Below, one piece after another: positions 52,819 to 61,111 of a stretch of 64,000 nt of DNA (position 1 is its first letter; every line of letters begins with the position of its first letter). The position numbers were made by a program, and so were the translations under genes. The DNA is from Stutzerimonas xanthomarina (GTDB lineage: Bacteria > Pseudomonadota > Gammaproteobacteria > Pseudomonadales > Pseudomonadaceae). The notes beneath the pieces were generated by a model. It was not told where the DNA came from, ran no database searches, and saw only the letters and a program-made list of their open reading frames with translations. Where the stretch lies: positions 248,001-312,000 of the forward strand of contig NZ_RHQM01000003.1 in the NCBI RefSeq assembly GCF_003935375.1. Reading direction: 5' to 3'.

Positions 52819-54003
52819 ATGGTGCGAACCCTCCTCGACGACCTGCTCACGGTGCAGCGTATCAGTGCCGTGCCGGCCATCCTGCAGGTCCTCAGCGAAA
52901 CGACCGGCCTGCGCTTCGCTGCAGTTGCCCGCGTTACCGAGACGAACTGGACCGCCTGTGCCGTGTTCGATCGTATCGAGTTCGGCCTGAAGGTCGGCGG
53001 GCAACTCGACGTGACCACCACCCTGTGCAGCGAGATTCACGCCTCCCATCAGCCGATCATCATCAGCCAGGTCAGCGCCGATCCGGACTACTGCCACCAT
53101 CACACGCCGCAGATCTATGGGTTCGAAAGCTACATCTCGGTCCCGGTGCTGCGCGCCGATGGCAGCTTCTTCGGCACGCTCTGCGCGCTGGACCCGCTAC
53201 CCCGCGACCTGTCCAGCCCGGCGACGCGCGCAATGTTCGAATCCTTCGCCCGTCTGCTGACCCTGCAGCTCGATGCCGAGGAGCAGCAGCAGAGCACGCG
53301 CGCCGCGCTGGCCGACGAGCGCCTCACCGGCCACCAGCGCGAACAGTTCATCGCCCTGCTCGGCCACGACCTGCGTACCCCGCTGGCCTCGATCCAGGCG
53401 GCCAGCGACCTGCTGCTGCGCCGCTCGACGGAAGCCGGCACCCAGCAACTGGCCGAGCACGTGCGCACCGCCAGCCAGCGTGCCTCGCGCATGGTGGATG
53501 ACCTGCTGGATTTCGCCCGCGGTCAGCTGGGCAACGGCATTCCGCTGAACTGGACGACGCCACCGGAGCTCAATCGCACGCTGCGCCAGGTGACCGACGA
53601 GCTGCGCAATGCGCATCCGCGACGGGTGCTGCTCGAGCGGCTGTCGCCGCTGGAGATGTTCGAGTGCGATCCGGACCGCATCGCGCAGCTGCTCGCCAAC
53701 CTGATCACCAACGCGCTGCATCACGGCGCCAGCACCGGCCCGGTGATCGTGACGGCGCAGACCGACAACGGGAATTTCGAACTCGCCGTGCACAACCGCG
53801 GCACGCCGATTGCGGCCGAACACCTCGAGCGGCTGTTCCAGCCCTACTGGCAGGACCAGGGAGGCTCCAGCCGAGGAGGCCTGGGGCTCGGCCTGTTCAT
53901 CGTCGACCAGATCGCCCGTGCCCACGGCGGCAGCATGCGTGTCAGTTCCAGTGCCGAAGCGGGCACCACCTTCACCTTCTGTATGCCGATCCGCCGCGAT
54001 TGA
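52819..54003 (+). CDS. GAF-domain sensor histidine kinase
   Basis: A 394-residue soluble kinase. A GAF domain fills residues ~10-165 (IYGFESYISVPVLRADGSFFGTLCALDP). The HisKA box FIALLGHDLRTPLASIQAA carries the phosphorylated His, and the ATPase has the N-box NLITNALHHG and G-box GGLGLGLFIVDQIARAHGG. No transmembrane segment is seen, so it senses a cytoplasmic signal or redox state. I start at ATG 52819; an earlier ATG at 52777 lies inside the upstream terminator. No response regulator is nearby. It is convergent with the TraR-like gene with no gap. Confidence 0.88.
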   Translation: MVRTLLDDLLTVQRISAVPAILQVLSETTGLRFAAVARVTETNWTACAVFDRIEFGLKVGGQLDVTTTLCSEIHASHQPIIISQVSADPDYCHHHTPQIYGFESYISVPVLRADGSFFGTLCALDPLPRDLSSPATRAMFESFARLLTLQLDAEEQQQSTRAALADERLTGHQREQFIALLGHDLRTPLASIQAASDLLLRRSTEAGTQQLAEHVRTASQRASRMVDDLLDFARGQLGNGIPLNWTTPPELNRTLRQVTDELRNAHPRRVLLERLSPLEMFECDPDRIAQLLANLITNALHHGASTGPVIVTAQTDNGNFELAVHNRGTPIAAEHLERLFQPYWQDQGGSSRGGLGLGLFIVDQIARAHGGSMRVSSSAEAGTTFTFCMPIRRD

Positions 54004-54270
54004 TCAACGCAGCTGGCTGTCCTTGCTACCGCGACGGTTGTAGCCGCTGAACCTGGCATCTTCCTTGTCCTGCTCGGCCTGGCACTTGATGCACAGCCTG
54101 ACGCCGGGCACTGCCTGGCGCCGCGCTTCGGGAATGGCCGCGCCGCACTCCTCGCAATGCTTGAGGCTCTCCCCGCGGGCGAGCTTGCTGCGGGCGCGCT
54201 GCACTGCGTCTTCGACGGTACTGTCGATCTGCTCCTGGACGGCACCGTCACCTGCCCAACCTGTAGCCAT
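54004..54270 (-). CDS. TraR/DksA-family zinc-finger protein
   Basis: An 88-residue protein with a C4 zinc finger (CEECGAAIPEARRQAVPGVRLCIKC, first pair to second pair 17 residues apart) and a helical N-terminus of about 40 residues. It is of TraR length, shorter than DksA. Such proteins bind the secondary channel of RNA polymerase and alter promoter choice. GGGAGG lies before the ATG at 54270. Its stop abuts that of the kinase gene. Target genes are unknown. Confidence 0.85.
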   Translation of the reverse strand: MATGWAGDGAVQEQIDSTVEDAVQRARSKLARGESLKHCEECGAAIPEARRQAVPGVRLCIKCQAEQDKEDARFSGYNRRGSKDSQLR

Positions 54271-54472
54271 GCTCACCTCCCGCATCGGCTTGATGCTGTT
54301 CTGCTTTGGAGTCATTGCGCGGGCGGATGCTCACCCCAGGCGATACCGCCCATCGAATGACGCCGGGCAATCGACGGATGGCGCTGCCCGAGCAGCACAG
54401 TCGCCTATCCTGCCCCGGTTCACGCCGACGGCTCAGCGCCTCGGGCATTTGCGAACCGGCAGGGCAGCCAGC

Positions 54473-55198
54473 ATGAAGCGCATCTTACCGATCATAACCA
54501 GCCTGCTCCTGGCAGCGGGCTGCGCCAGCGAACCACAGGTGCTCGAGCGCGAACTGGGCACTTTCGACCTCAAACTGGGCACCGAGCCTACCCGCAACAT
54601 GGCTCAGGGGCTGGTGCAACCGAGCACCGGCAACGCGTTCCATGGCGGACTCGATCTCACCCATGCCAGCGGGCTATATGTCGGGCAGTGGTCCCCCAGC
54701 GTCGGATTGGTCGACGGTAGGCAACTCGAGGTGAATTCCTATCTCGGCTATGCGCAGCAGAACGATCATGACCAACTCGGCTACGAGATCGGCCTGATGC
54801 GCTACAGCTTTCCGGAACTGCCCGAATGGGATCGTCACGAATACTACGGTGGCCTGACGCTGGGCGACCGCCGCCTCGGCGCGGCGCTGAACAGCGCCGC
54901 CGGGCGTACCGACAGCACGCTCTATCTGGACCTGGGCACAGTGACCCCATTCGCCGTCGGCGTCCGCGTGAAGTACTCAAGCCACGCGCTGGCCGCACCG
55001 CATTATCTCGGCGGTGGCGACAGCGTGGACCTGTTCAGCGACTGGTCGCTCGACCTCTCGCGGCCCTGGCTGGGCCTGCAGCTGAACCTTTCCTACAGTG
55101 ACTCCAGCCTGAGCGGCCAGGCGTGCAGCGCCTACTCGGGACAGAACCCGCGCTGCGACGGGCTGCTAACCTTCCGCGCCGAGCGTCAGCTGTTCTGA
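54473..55198 (+). CDS. TorF-family putative porin
   Basis: A 241-residue exported protein. The N-terminal signal ends LLLAAGCAS, a lipobox-like sequence. The mature part alternates short beta-strands with G-L-x-L-x-x-A-S-G-L-Y-V and Y-E-I-G-L-M-R-Y-S-F-P patterns, as in the TorF/gcw_chp outer-membrane family. It ends with LTFRAERQLF, a C-terminal phenylalanine typical of barrel proteins. It is probably an outer-membrane channel of unknown substrate. The frame is open from 54065, but signal peptide and family size support 54473. Confidence 0.75.
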   Translation: MKRILPIITSLLLAAGCASEPQVLERELGTFDLKLGTEPTRNMAQGLVQPSTGNAFHGGLDLTHASGLYVGQWSPSVGLVDGRQLEVNSYLGYAQQNDHDQLGYEIGLMRYSFPELPEWDRHEYYGGLTLGDRRLGAALNSAAGRTDSTLYLDLGTVTPFAVGVRVKYSSHALAAPHYLGGGDSVDLFSDWSLDLSRPWLGLQLNLSYSDSSLSGQACSAYSGQNPRCDGLLTFRAERQLF

Positions 55199-55205
55199 GC
55201 GCGCC

Positions 55206-56069
55206 TCATTCCTTGACCTGCATGTACTCCTCGGCCCAGACGACGTACTCGTCCGCGGTGGAGTACTTGACCGACAGCTGCGAAGCGTTCAGGTCCAGCG
55301 CATCGACCTGGCGCTGCTCGCGCAGGCAGTCGTAGGTCGCCTTGATCGCCGCGAAGTAGGCCGCGTGGCCGTTGACCACGATGCGCACGCCGAGCGCCGC
55401 CAGCCGCGCGTTGTCGCGCAGGTTGGGGTTACCGTAGGTGACCAGCATCAGCGGCTTGCTGAGCTGGCTGGCGATGCTTTCCAGATGGTCGAAATCCTCA
55501 ATGCCGACCAGGCAGATGGCATCGGCGCCGGCCTTCTCGTAGGCCTGGGCGCGGGCGATGACTTCCTCGAAGCCGATCACCCCGGCATTCGTCCGGCCGA
55601 TGATGGCCATTTCCGGATCGACCCGCGCCTCCAGCGCCGCACGGATCTTGCCAACAGCCTCGAACATGCCGATGAGGTCGGTGGAGCGGCGACCGAATTT
55701 CGGCGGCAGCAGGGTGTCCTCGATGGTCAGCGCGGAAATCCCGGCGCGCTCCAGTTCGGAGACGGTGCGCATCACGTTCAGCGCATTGCCGTAGCCATGA
55801 TCGGCGTCGACCAGCACCGGCAACTGGGCGACACGGCAGATACGCGTGGCCTGCTCGACGAACTCGCTCAAAGTGATGAGGTTGAAGTCCGGCGCGGCGA
55901 GGACCTGCAGCGAGGCCACCGAGCCGCCGAGGATGCCCACTTCGAAACCGAGGTCGGCGGCGATGCGCGCGGACATCGGGTCGAACACCGAGGCGGTGTG
56001 GAAGCAGCGGTCGGCGTTCAGCAGCTCGCGAAAGTTGTGGCGCAGGTCGTGATGAGAGAGTCGCGGCAT
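55206..56069 (-). CDS. Oxaloacetate decarboxylase (PEP mutase/isocitrate lyase superfamily)
   Basis: A 287-residue TIM-barrel enzyme with the metal-binding [17 protein letters not shown], the IEDT motif and IGRTNAG. It closely resembles P. aeruginosa PA4872, shown to decarboxylate oxaloacetate to pyruvate and also located near urease genes. It lacks the lyase-type cysteine loop KKCGH. The ATG at 56069 with GGAGC upstream is chosen; the frame continues to 56204 into the next region. It runs leftward and may be downstream of the DMT transporter gene. Confidence 0.85.
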   Translation of the reverse strand: MPRLSHHDLRHNFRELLNADRCFHTASVFDPMSARIAADLGFEVGILGGSVASLQVLAAPDFNLITLSEFVEQATRICRVAQLPVLVDADHGYGNALNVMRTVSELERAGISALTIEDTLLPPKFGRRSTDLIGMFEAVGKIRAALEARVDPEMAIIGRTNAGVIGFEEVIARAQAYEKAGADAICLVGIEDFDHLESIASQLSKPLMLVTYGNPNLRDNARLAALGVRIVVNGHAAYFAAIKATYDCLREQRQVDALDLNASQLSVKYSTADEYVVWAEEYMQVKE

Positions 56070-56169
56070 ATAGGCTCCATGGGTGCACGCAAGGGTCGAT
56101 TCGCCCTGTCTTTTCATTTCAGTGTTGTTGAGAAGCTGCCTGGTCGGCCGAATGACACATTTTCGCTGT

Positions 56170-57042
56170 TTATCCCTCGGCCGGCCCCTGGCGGCGCTGC
56201 ACATAGGCCATGCACAGGCCGCTGGCGATGATCACCGCCATGCCAATCAGCGCCCCGGCATCCGGCGCGTGATCGAAGGCGACATAGCCGACCACCCCGG
56301 CAAACACGATCTGCCCGTAGGTAAACGGCGCCAGGGTCGCCGCGCTGGCGAAGCGGAAGGCATTGGTCAGCAGCAGGTGGCCGAGCATCGCCATGCCGCC
56401 GAGCGCGCCCATCAGCAGCGCGTCGTGCAGCGTTGGCGTCCGCCAGTTGAAGACCACCAATACGCTCAGGGTCACGCAGCCGACCAAGCTGGTCAGGTAG
56501 TTGCTGGTCACCGGATGGTCGGTACCGGCCAGGCGCCGGGTCACCAGCTGATACACGGTGAACGACAGGGCCGCGCCGAAGGGCAACAGCACCGCCGGCG
56601 TGAACAGCGCCGAACCGGGGCGCACGATGATCACCACCCCGAGCAGACCGAAGCCCACGGCCAGCCACTGACTGCGGCTGACCCGCTCGCCCAGCAGCGC
56701 CGAGGCGATGGTCACCAGCACCGGTGTCAGAAAGATCACCGCGGTGGCCTCGGCCAGCGGGATGAAATGCAGGCCGTTGATGAACAGCAGGCTCACGCTG
56801 ACCAGGCTCAACCCGCGCAGCAACTGTGGCCACGGGCGCAGGGTGCGAAACACGCGCTGGCCCATGCGCGGCACGAACAGCGCGGTCATCAGCACCGTCT
56901 GCGCGACGTAACGGGCCCAGATGACCAGAAACACCGGGTAGATTTCCGAGAGGTGTTTGGCCAGCCCGTCATGACTGGCCAGCAACAGGCCCGACAGCAA
57001 TATCAGCAGAACGCCGTAGAGCGGGTGATGGTGATCGTTCAA
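56170..57042 (-). CDS. DMT-superfamily (EamA) transporter
   Basis: A 290-residue inner-membrane protein with ten transmembrane helices in two EamA repeats ([21 protein letters not shown]... and [20 protein letters not shown]...). The conserved [18 protein letters not shown] helix is in repeat one and [22 protein letters not shown] in repeat two. Members export amino acids, nucleosides or drugs; the substrate is unknown. It lies 100 bases upstream of the oxaloacetate decarboxylase gene on the same strand, possibly co-transcribed. Confidence 0.88.
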   Translation of the reverse strand: MNDHHHPLYGVLLILLSGLLLASHDGLAKHLSEIYPVFLVIWARYVAQTVLMTALFVPRMGQRVFRTLRPWPQLLRGLSLVSVSLLFINGLHFIPLAEATAVIFLTPVLVTIASALLGERVSRSQWLAVGFGLLGVVIIVRPGSALFTPAVLLPFGAALSFTVYQLVTRRLAGTDHPVTSNYLTSLVGCVTLSVLVVFNWRTPTLHDALLMGALGGMAMLGHLLLTNAFRFASAATLAPFTYGQIVFAGVVGYVAFDHAPDAGALIGMAVIIASGLCMAYVQRRQGPAEG

Positions 57043-57290
57043 CGCAGGCCTCAGCCACTTGTTAGCAGGCTAACCATTATGCCTGTCATCTTGTCGCACC
57101 GCTGCACCAATCAGCTGAAACCATTCAGCCCAACCAGGACGGCGGCGTCACTGCCCTGTCCGTTCCACTGCGTGCGCTGACTGAGCCCGGACGCGCCGCC
57201 CGGCGGCAAGCGGAACGCCGGCATTTCGCGTATGATCGCCGGCTTTTTGCCGAGCCGCGCGGCGTTTCGCGGCGTTCGAGTGTAGCCGTG

Positions 57291-57794
57291 ATGTACCAGT
57301 TGAGAGCGATGCAGGAGCGCGATATCCCTGCCGTCCTGGCGATCCAGGAACAATCCTATGCCGCCGAGGTTCTGGAAGACGAGGCGGTGATCCGCTCACG
57401 TCTGGCGACATTTCCGCAGTTGGCGTGGGTGGCCGAGGATGACGAGGGTGTGTGCGCCTATCTGTTCGCCTACCACTCGCGACTGGGTAAAGTGACGCCG
57501 CTGGACGGGGAGTTCTGCACCGACGGCGAAGCCGATTGCCTTTACCTGCATGACCTGGCCGTGGCCGGACGGGCCGCCGGCCGCGGCATCGGCCCGGCAC
57601 TGGTGCGGCACAACCTGCAACAGGCTGGCGCCGCACAGCTGCGCTATTCAGCATTGGTGTCGGTGCAGGATTCCACCGGTTTCTGGTCGCGTCTGGGCTA
57701 CGAAGCCCACGACGAACTCGACCCGCCGCAGGCCGGCAACCTGGCCAGCTACCAGATCCCTGCCGTGTACATGGTGCGCGACCTGCACCAGTAA
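57291..57794 (+). CDS. GNAT-family N-acetyltransferase
   Basis: A 167-residue GNAT protein with CLYLHDLAVAGRAAGRGIGPALVRHNLQ, the acetyl-CoA-binding strand and loop, followed by GFWSRLGYEAHDEL. The substrate is unknown. The frame opens with GTG then ATG; I start at the ATG 57291. It is a single gene; the ureE promoter and NtrC site lie in the 163 bases that follow it. Confidence 0.85.
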   Translation: MYQLRAMQERDIPAVLAIQEQSYAAEVLEDEAVIRSRLATFPQLAWVAEDDEGVCAYLFAYHSRLGKVTPLDGEFCTDGEADCLYLHDLAVAGRAAGRGIGPALVRHNLQQAGAAQLRYSALVSVQDSTGFWSRLGYEAHDELDPPQAGNLASYQIPAVYMVRDLHQ

Positions 57795-57823
57795 GGCGCA
57801 CGCACCTCACCCGGCCCGGACAG

Positions 57824-57842
57824 GCGCACTAAGACGGTGCGC
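57824..57842 (+). promoter_or_regulatory. NtrC-type dyad upstream of ureE
   Basis: GCGCACTAAGACGGTGCGC is a symmetrical dyad very like the NtrC site of glnA promoters (GCACTAAAATGGTGC). It lies about 90-110 bases before the predicted ureE transcription start. Confidence 0.65.
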
Positions 57843-57906
57843 TCAAAGCCCCATTATCAGGCACGCATGCCCGAAAGGCGCCGCGATCGCGATATATGGG
57901 GCCGGT

Positions 57907-57922
57907 TGGCAAGCCACTTGCT
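57907..57922 (+). promoter_or_regulatory. Sigma-54 promoter of ureE
   Basis: TGGCAAGCCACTTGCT matches the -24/-12 consensus TGGCACG-n4-TTGCT with one mismatch; GG is at 57908-57909 and GC at 57920-57921. Transcription would start near 57933, 25 bases before the ureE ATG. Confidence 0.8.
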
Positions 57923-57957
57923 CTTGTTCCGGAAACGATCCGACCGGAACTCTGCTC

Positions 57958-58458
57958 ATGCTGGTGATTCGCCAACGCATCGACGCCCGCCCCGAGTGGC
58001 AGGCCGAACTCGAACTGACCTACGACGCGCGCAGCAAGAGTCGCCTGCGCTGCTTCAGTACCAGCGGCGAGGATGTCGGCCTGTTTCTCGAACGCGGCCA
58101 GCCGCCTCTGCACGATGGCGAATGCCTGCTCGCCGGTGATGGCCGTGTCGTGCGCGTGCGTGCTCGGCCCGAGCAACTGCTGCACGTCACCTGCACCAGC
58201 GCTTTCGAACTGACCCGCGCGGCGTATCACCTGGGCAACCGCCATGTCGCCCTGCAGGTCGGCGATGGCTGGCTGCGGCTGCTCGACGACTACGTGCTCA
58301 AGGACATGCTGTTGCAGCTGGGCGCCGGCGTCGAACACATCGAAGCCCCCTTCCAGCCGGAGCATGGAGCCTACGGCGGAGGTCATCACCATTCCCACGC
58401 GGGTGAGGCAGAGTTCAGCTACGCGCCGCGCCTGCACCAGTTCGGCGTACGGACGTGA
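57958..58458 (+). CDS. ureE: Urease accessory protein UreE, nickel carrier
   Basis: A 166-residue metallochaperone with the N-terminal peptide-binding domain (TYDARSKSRLRCFSTSGEDVGLFLERG), the central metal-binding domain (AAYHLGNRHVALQVGDGWLRLLDDYVLKDML) and a histidine-rich tail (GGGHHHSHAGEAE). It hands nickel to UreG during urease activation. The ATG at 57958 follows the sigma-54 promoter. Its stop overlaps the GTG start of ureF, so the two are coupled. Confidence 0.95.
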   Translation: MLVIRQRIDARPEWQAELELTYDARSKSRLRCFSTSGEDVGLFLERGQPPLHDGECLLAGDGRVVRVRARPEQLLHVTCTSAFELTRAAYHLGNRHVALQVGDGWLRLLDDYVLKDMLLQLGAGVEHIEAPFQPEHGAYGGGHHHSHAGEAEFSYAPRLHQFGVRT

Positions 58459-59147
58459 ACGCGACGGCCGCTCCCGGCTCGGCATGGGCGCTGCTCCGGC
58501 TGGCCAGCCCGCAGCTGCCGATCGGCGGCTACAGCTATTCCCAGGGTCTGGAAATGGCGGTGGAAAACGGCTGGGTGAACGACTCCGACAGCGCTCGGCG
58601 TTGGCTGGAGGATCAACTGCTGCTCAACCTCGCGCGCTTCGAGGCGCCGCTGCTGCTCACGCATTGCGAAGCGGCGGCACAGGATGACTGGCCGCGTCTG
58701 TTACAGCTCGCCGCCGAGCACCGCGCCAGCCGCGAAACCCGCGAGTTGCAGCTGGAAAGCCGGCAGATGGGCTATTCCCTGACGCAGTTGCTCGACGGCC
58801 TGCCGGAACTCGACCAGCCAGCGCGCGACTGCCTGGCCGCTGCCGACGAGCCCGGTCTGGCACTGGCCTGGGCGCTGGCCGCCCGAGCCTGGCAAATCAC
58901 GCCCGCCGATGCCGTCACCGCCTGGTTGTGGGGCTGGCTGGAGAACCAGCTGGCGGTGCTGATGAAGACCCTGCCGCTGGGGCAGCAGGCGGCGCAGCGG
59001 TTGACATCGCAGCTATTGCCGGTCCTGAGCCAGGCGCAGCGAGACGCCAGCGAGCTGCCGGAAGCGGCCTGGGGCAGCGCGCCGCTCGGGTTGGTGCTGA
59101 CCAGCATGGCGCATGAGCGGCAGTACAGTCGGTTGTTTAGGTCATGA
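58455..59147 (+). CDS. ureF: Urease accessory protein UreF
   Basis: A 230-residue all-helical UreF with LLRLASPQLPIGGYSYSQGLE near the N-terminus, the AAWALAARAW-type helix and the C-terminal APLGLVLTSMAHERQYSRLFRS. It bridges UreD and UreG in the urease activation complex and acts as a fidelity factor. The start is a GTG overlapping the ureE stop (GTGA). ureG follows only after a 361-base non-coding stretch, unusual for this operon. Confidence 0.93.
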   Translation: MNATAAPGSAWALLRLASPQLPIGGYSYSQGLEMAVENGWVNDSDSARRWLEDQLLLNLARFEAPLLLTHCEAAAQDDWPRLLQLAAEHRASRETRELQLESRQMGYSLTQLLDGLPELDQPARDCLAAADEPGLALAWALAARAWQITPADAVTAWLWGWLENQLAVLMKTLPLGQQAAQRLTSQLLPVLSQAQRDASELPEAAWGSAPLGLVLTSMAHERQYSRLFRS

Positions 59148-59508
59148 GGGTGATTGCTGATTCGGTGCTGGCAGCACCTATCACTTGGGGCGGCTCGGCA
59201 TCGTTGTCGGCCCGCGGCTCTGGTTTCGCCCTGCTGGGCGAGTCCCTTTTGGCAAATGCCCGGATGGCCGGCCCCCCAAAAGGAACCAAAAGGTCTTGCC
59301 CCTACATCCGGGTCTCGCTGCGCTCGACTTCCCTCGTTCCATCGCTGCTCCGAGGGTCGCCACGCAAGGGCCATCCCTGGCCCTTCACGGCTCTCGCGGC
59401 ACGATCACCACACTCAGCCAACGAATCCCATGCCTGCCCAAATCGGCAGCGGTACGCCCTTCGCATCAATCCCAAGGCAGCCACACCGCCTTCCAGAGGA
59501 GAACACCC
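59148..59508. repeat. Non-coding, repeat-like block between ureF and ureG
   Basis: No gene is supported here. The frames that run through it are G/P/R-rich and unlike any protein. The text CTGGTTTCGCCCTGCTGGGC...CCTTTTGG...CCAAAAGG resembles a moderately repeated intergenic sequence known to me from pseudomonad genomes, often mis-called as an ORF. It includes the dyad CCTTTTGG/CCAAAAGG. A good ribosome site (AGAGGAG) for ureG lies at its end. Confidence 0.5.
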
Positions 59509-60123
59509 ATGAACACCCAACCCCTGCGCGTCGGCATTGGCGGGCCGGTCGGTTCCGGCAAGACCGCCCTGACCCTCGCCCTGTGCAAGGCCCTGCGCGA
59601 CCGCTACAACCTCGCCGTGGTGACCAACGACATCTACACCCAGGAAGACGCCCAGTTCCTAGTGCGTAACGAAGCCCTGGCGCCCGAGCGCATCATCGGT
59701 GTGGAAACCGGGGGCTGCCCGCATACGGCGATCCGCGAGGACGCCTCGATTAACCTCGAGGCCGTGGAGCAGCTCAACCGACGCTTTCCCGGCCTGGACC
59801 TGATCATCGTTGAGTCCGGCGGCGACAACCTCTCGGCGACCTTCAGCCCGGAGCTGTCGGACCTGACCATCTACGTGATCGACGTCTCCGCCGGCGACAA
59901 GCTGCCGCGCAAGGGTGGGCCGGGCATCTGCAAGTCCGACCTGCTGGTGATCAACAAGATCGACCTGGCGCCCATGGTCGGTGCCTCGCTGGAGGTGATG
60001 GATCGCGACGCCCGCAAGATGCGCGGCGAGCGGCCGTTCGTCTTCAGCAACCAGAAGATCGGCCAGGGTCTCGAGGAAATCATCGCCTTTATCGAGAAAC
60101 AGGGAATGCTCAGCGCAGCGTGA
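59509..60123 (+). CDS. ureG: Urease accessory GTPase UreG
   Basis: A 204-residue SIMIBI-class GTPase: P-loop GGPVGSGKT (11-19), nickel-binding [10 protein letters not shown], switch [15 protein letters not shown] and base-specificity NKIDLAP. It hydrolyses GTP to drive nickel insertion by the UreDFG complex. The ATG at 59509 has AGAGGAG nine bases upstream. The frame runs back to 59185 through repeat-like DNA, and the longer form is rejected. hupE/ureJ follows 76 bases later. Confidence 0.95.
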   Translation: MNTQPLRVGIGGPVGSGKTALTLALCKALRDRYNLAVVTNDIYTQEDAQFLVRNEALAPERIIGVETGGCPHTAIREDASINLEAVEQLNRRFPGLDLIIVESGGDNLSATFSPELSDLTIYVIDVSAGDKLPRKGGPGICKSDLLVINKIDLAPMVGASLEVMDRDARKMRGERPFVFSNQKIGQGLEEIIAFIEKQGMLSAA

Positions 60124-60199
60124 CCTCGCCCATCAATGGAAATCGACCGAGTGCCCGCTTCTCGGTCCAGCTCTCAGCCTTGCAATCAGAGGAACTCGC

Positions 60200-60772
60200 A
60201 TGAACGTACAGAAAATCCTGGTCACCTCCACCCTGCTGCTCAGCCCAGCGCTGGCCCTAGCTCACCCTGGGCATGACCATGCCGGCGTGATGTCCGGTAT
60301 CGCCCACCCGATCTTCGGTCTCGACCATCTGCTGGCCATGCTCGCGGTAGGTCTATGGGCGGCTCAGCAGACTGGCAAGGCGCGCTGGGCGCTACCGCTG
60401 ACCTTCGTCGCGACCATGCTGTTCGGTGGGCTGGCCGGCTTTGCCGGGATCGAGATGCCGCTGATGGAAACAGGCATTGCCGGCTCGGTACTAGCCCTAG
60501 GCCTGCTGGTTGCCCCGGCGGTGCGCCCACCGCTGGTAGTGGCTGCCGCACTGACCGCGCTGTTCGCCGCCAGCCACGGCGTTGCCCACGGCCTGGAACT
60601 GCCAGAGCTGTCCAGCCCGTGGGGTTATGCCGCCGGCTTCGTTACCGCCACTGCCGCTCTGCATGCCGCCGGTTATGCGCTGGTGCGTTACCTGCCGCAG
60701 GCCGCCGCGCCACTGGTGCGCATCGCCGGTGCTGCTTCAGCAGTCACGGGCGCCTGGCTGCTGGCCAGCTGA
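60200..60772 (+). CDS. ureJ: HupE/UreJ-family nickel transporter
   Basis: A 190-residue inner-membrane protein with a signal-like first helix (LVTSTLLLSPALALA), then HPGHDHAG and the family motif HPIFGLDHLLAMLAVGLWA. Further helices include AALTALFAASHGVAHGLELP, with histidines for metal. HupE/UreJ proteins take up nickel for hydrogenase or urease. Placement after ureG supports the urease role. Six to seven transmembrane segments are visible. It is convergent with a DUF2789 gene. Confidence 0.9.
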   Translation: MNVQKILVTSTLLLSPALALAHPGHDHAGVMSGIAHPIFGLDHLLAMLAVGLWAAQQTGKARWALPLTFVATMLFGGLAGFAGIEMPLMETGIAGSVLALGLLVAPAVRPPLVVAAALTALFAASHGVAHGLELPELSSPWGYAAGFVTATAALHAAGYALVRYLPQAAAPLVRIAGAASAVTGAWLLAS

Positions 60773-60787
60773 GAACCAGGCCATGCC

Positions 60788-61030
60788 TCAGTGGTAGCGC
60801 CGTCGCAGCGCCACATTGAGGCGATCGACCACTTCGGCCCAGTCGGCATCCTCGAGGATTTCCTCGCGCAGGAAAGCCGCCTGGGCTGGCGTCCAGAACG
60901 ACGCATCGGCCAGATAGACGTCTTCGGCCAGGGGTGAGTGGGTTTCGATAAAACGCCTGATCGAGACGTCATCGTTGGGCAGGCCCAATTGCTCGAACAG
61001 GTTATGGAAGGCGTGGATCGACTGTTCCAT
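60788..61030 (-). CDS. DUF2789 family protein
   Basis: An 80-residue soluble, acidic, helical protein beginning MEQSIHAFHNLFEQLGLPNDD, with the conserved SFWTPAQAAFLREEILEDADWAEVVDRLN stretch of DUF2789. Function is unknown; it is widespread in gammaproteobacteria. AGGTT near the ATG is only a moderate ribosome site. It is the leftward neighbour of amn but separated by 81 bases from the amn stop. Confidence 0.88.
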   Translation of the reverse strand: MEQSIHAFHNLFEQLGLPNDDVSIRRFIETHSPLAEDVYLADASFWTPAQAAFLREEILEDADWAEVVDRLNVALRRRYH

Positions 61031-61111
61031 GTTGAACCTCCGGTGCTGACGCGGGGATGAACGCTATGAGTATCGTTCATTCCCACGAAAGCGCCGGCAG
61101 CGCATGGTGAT

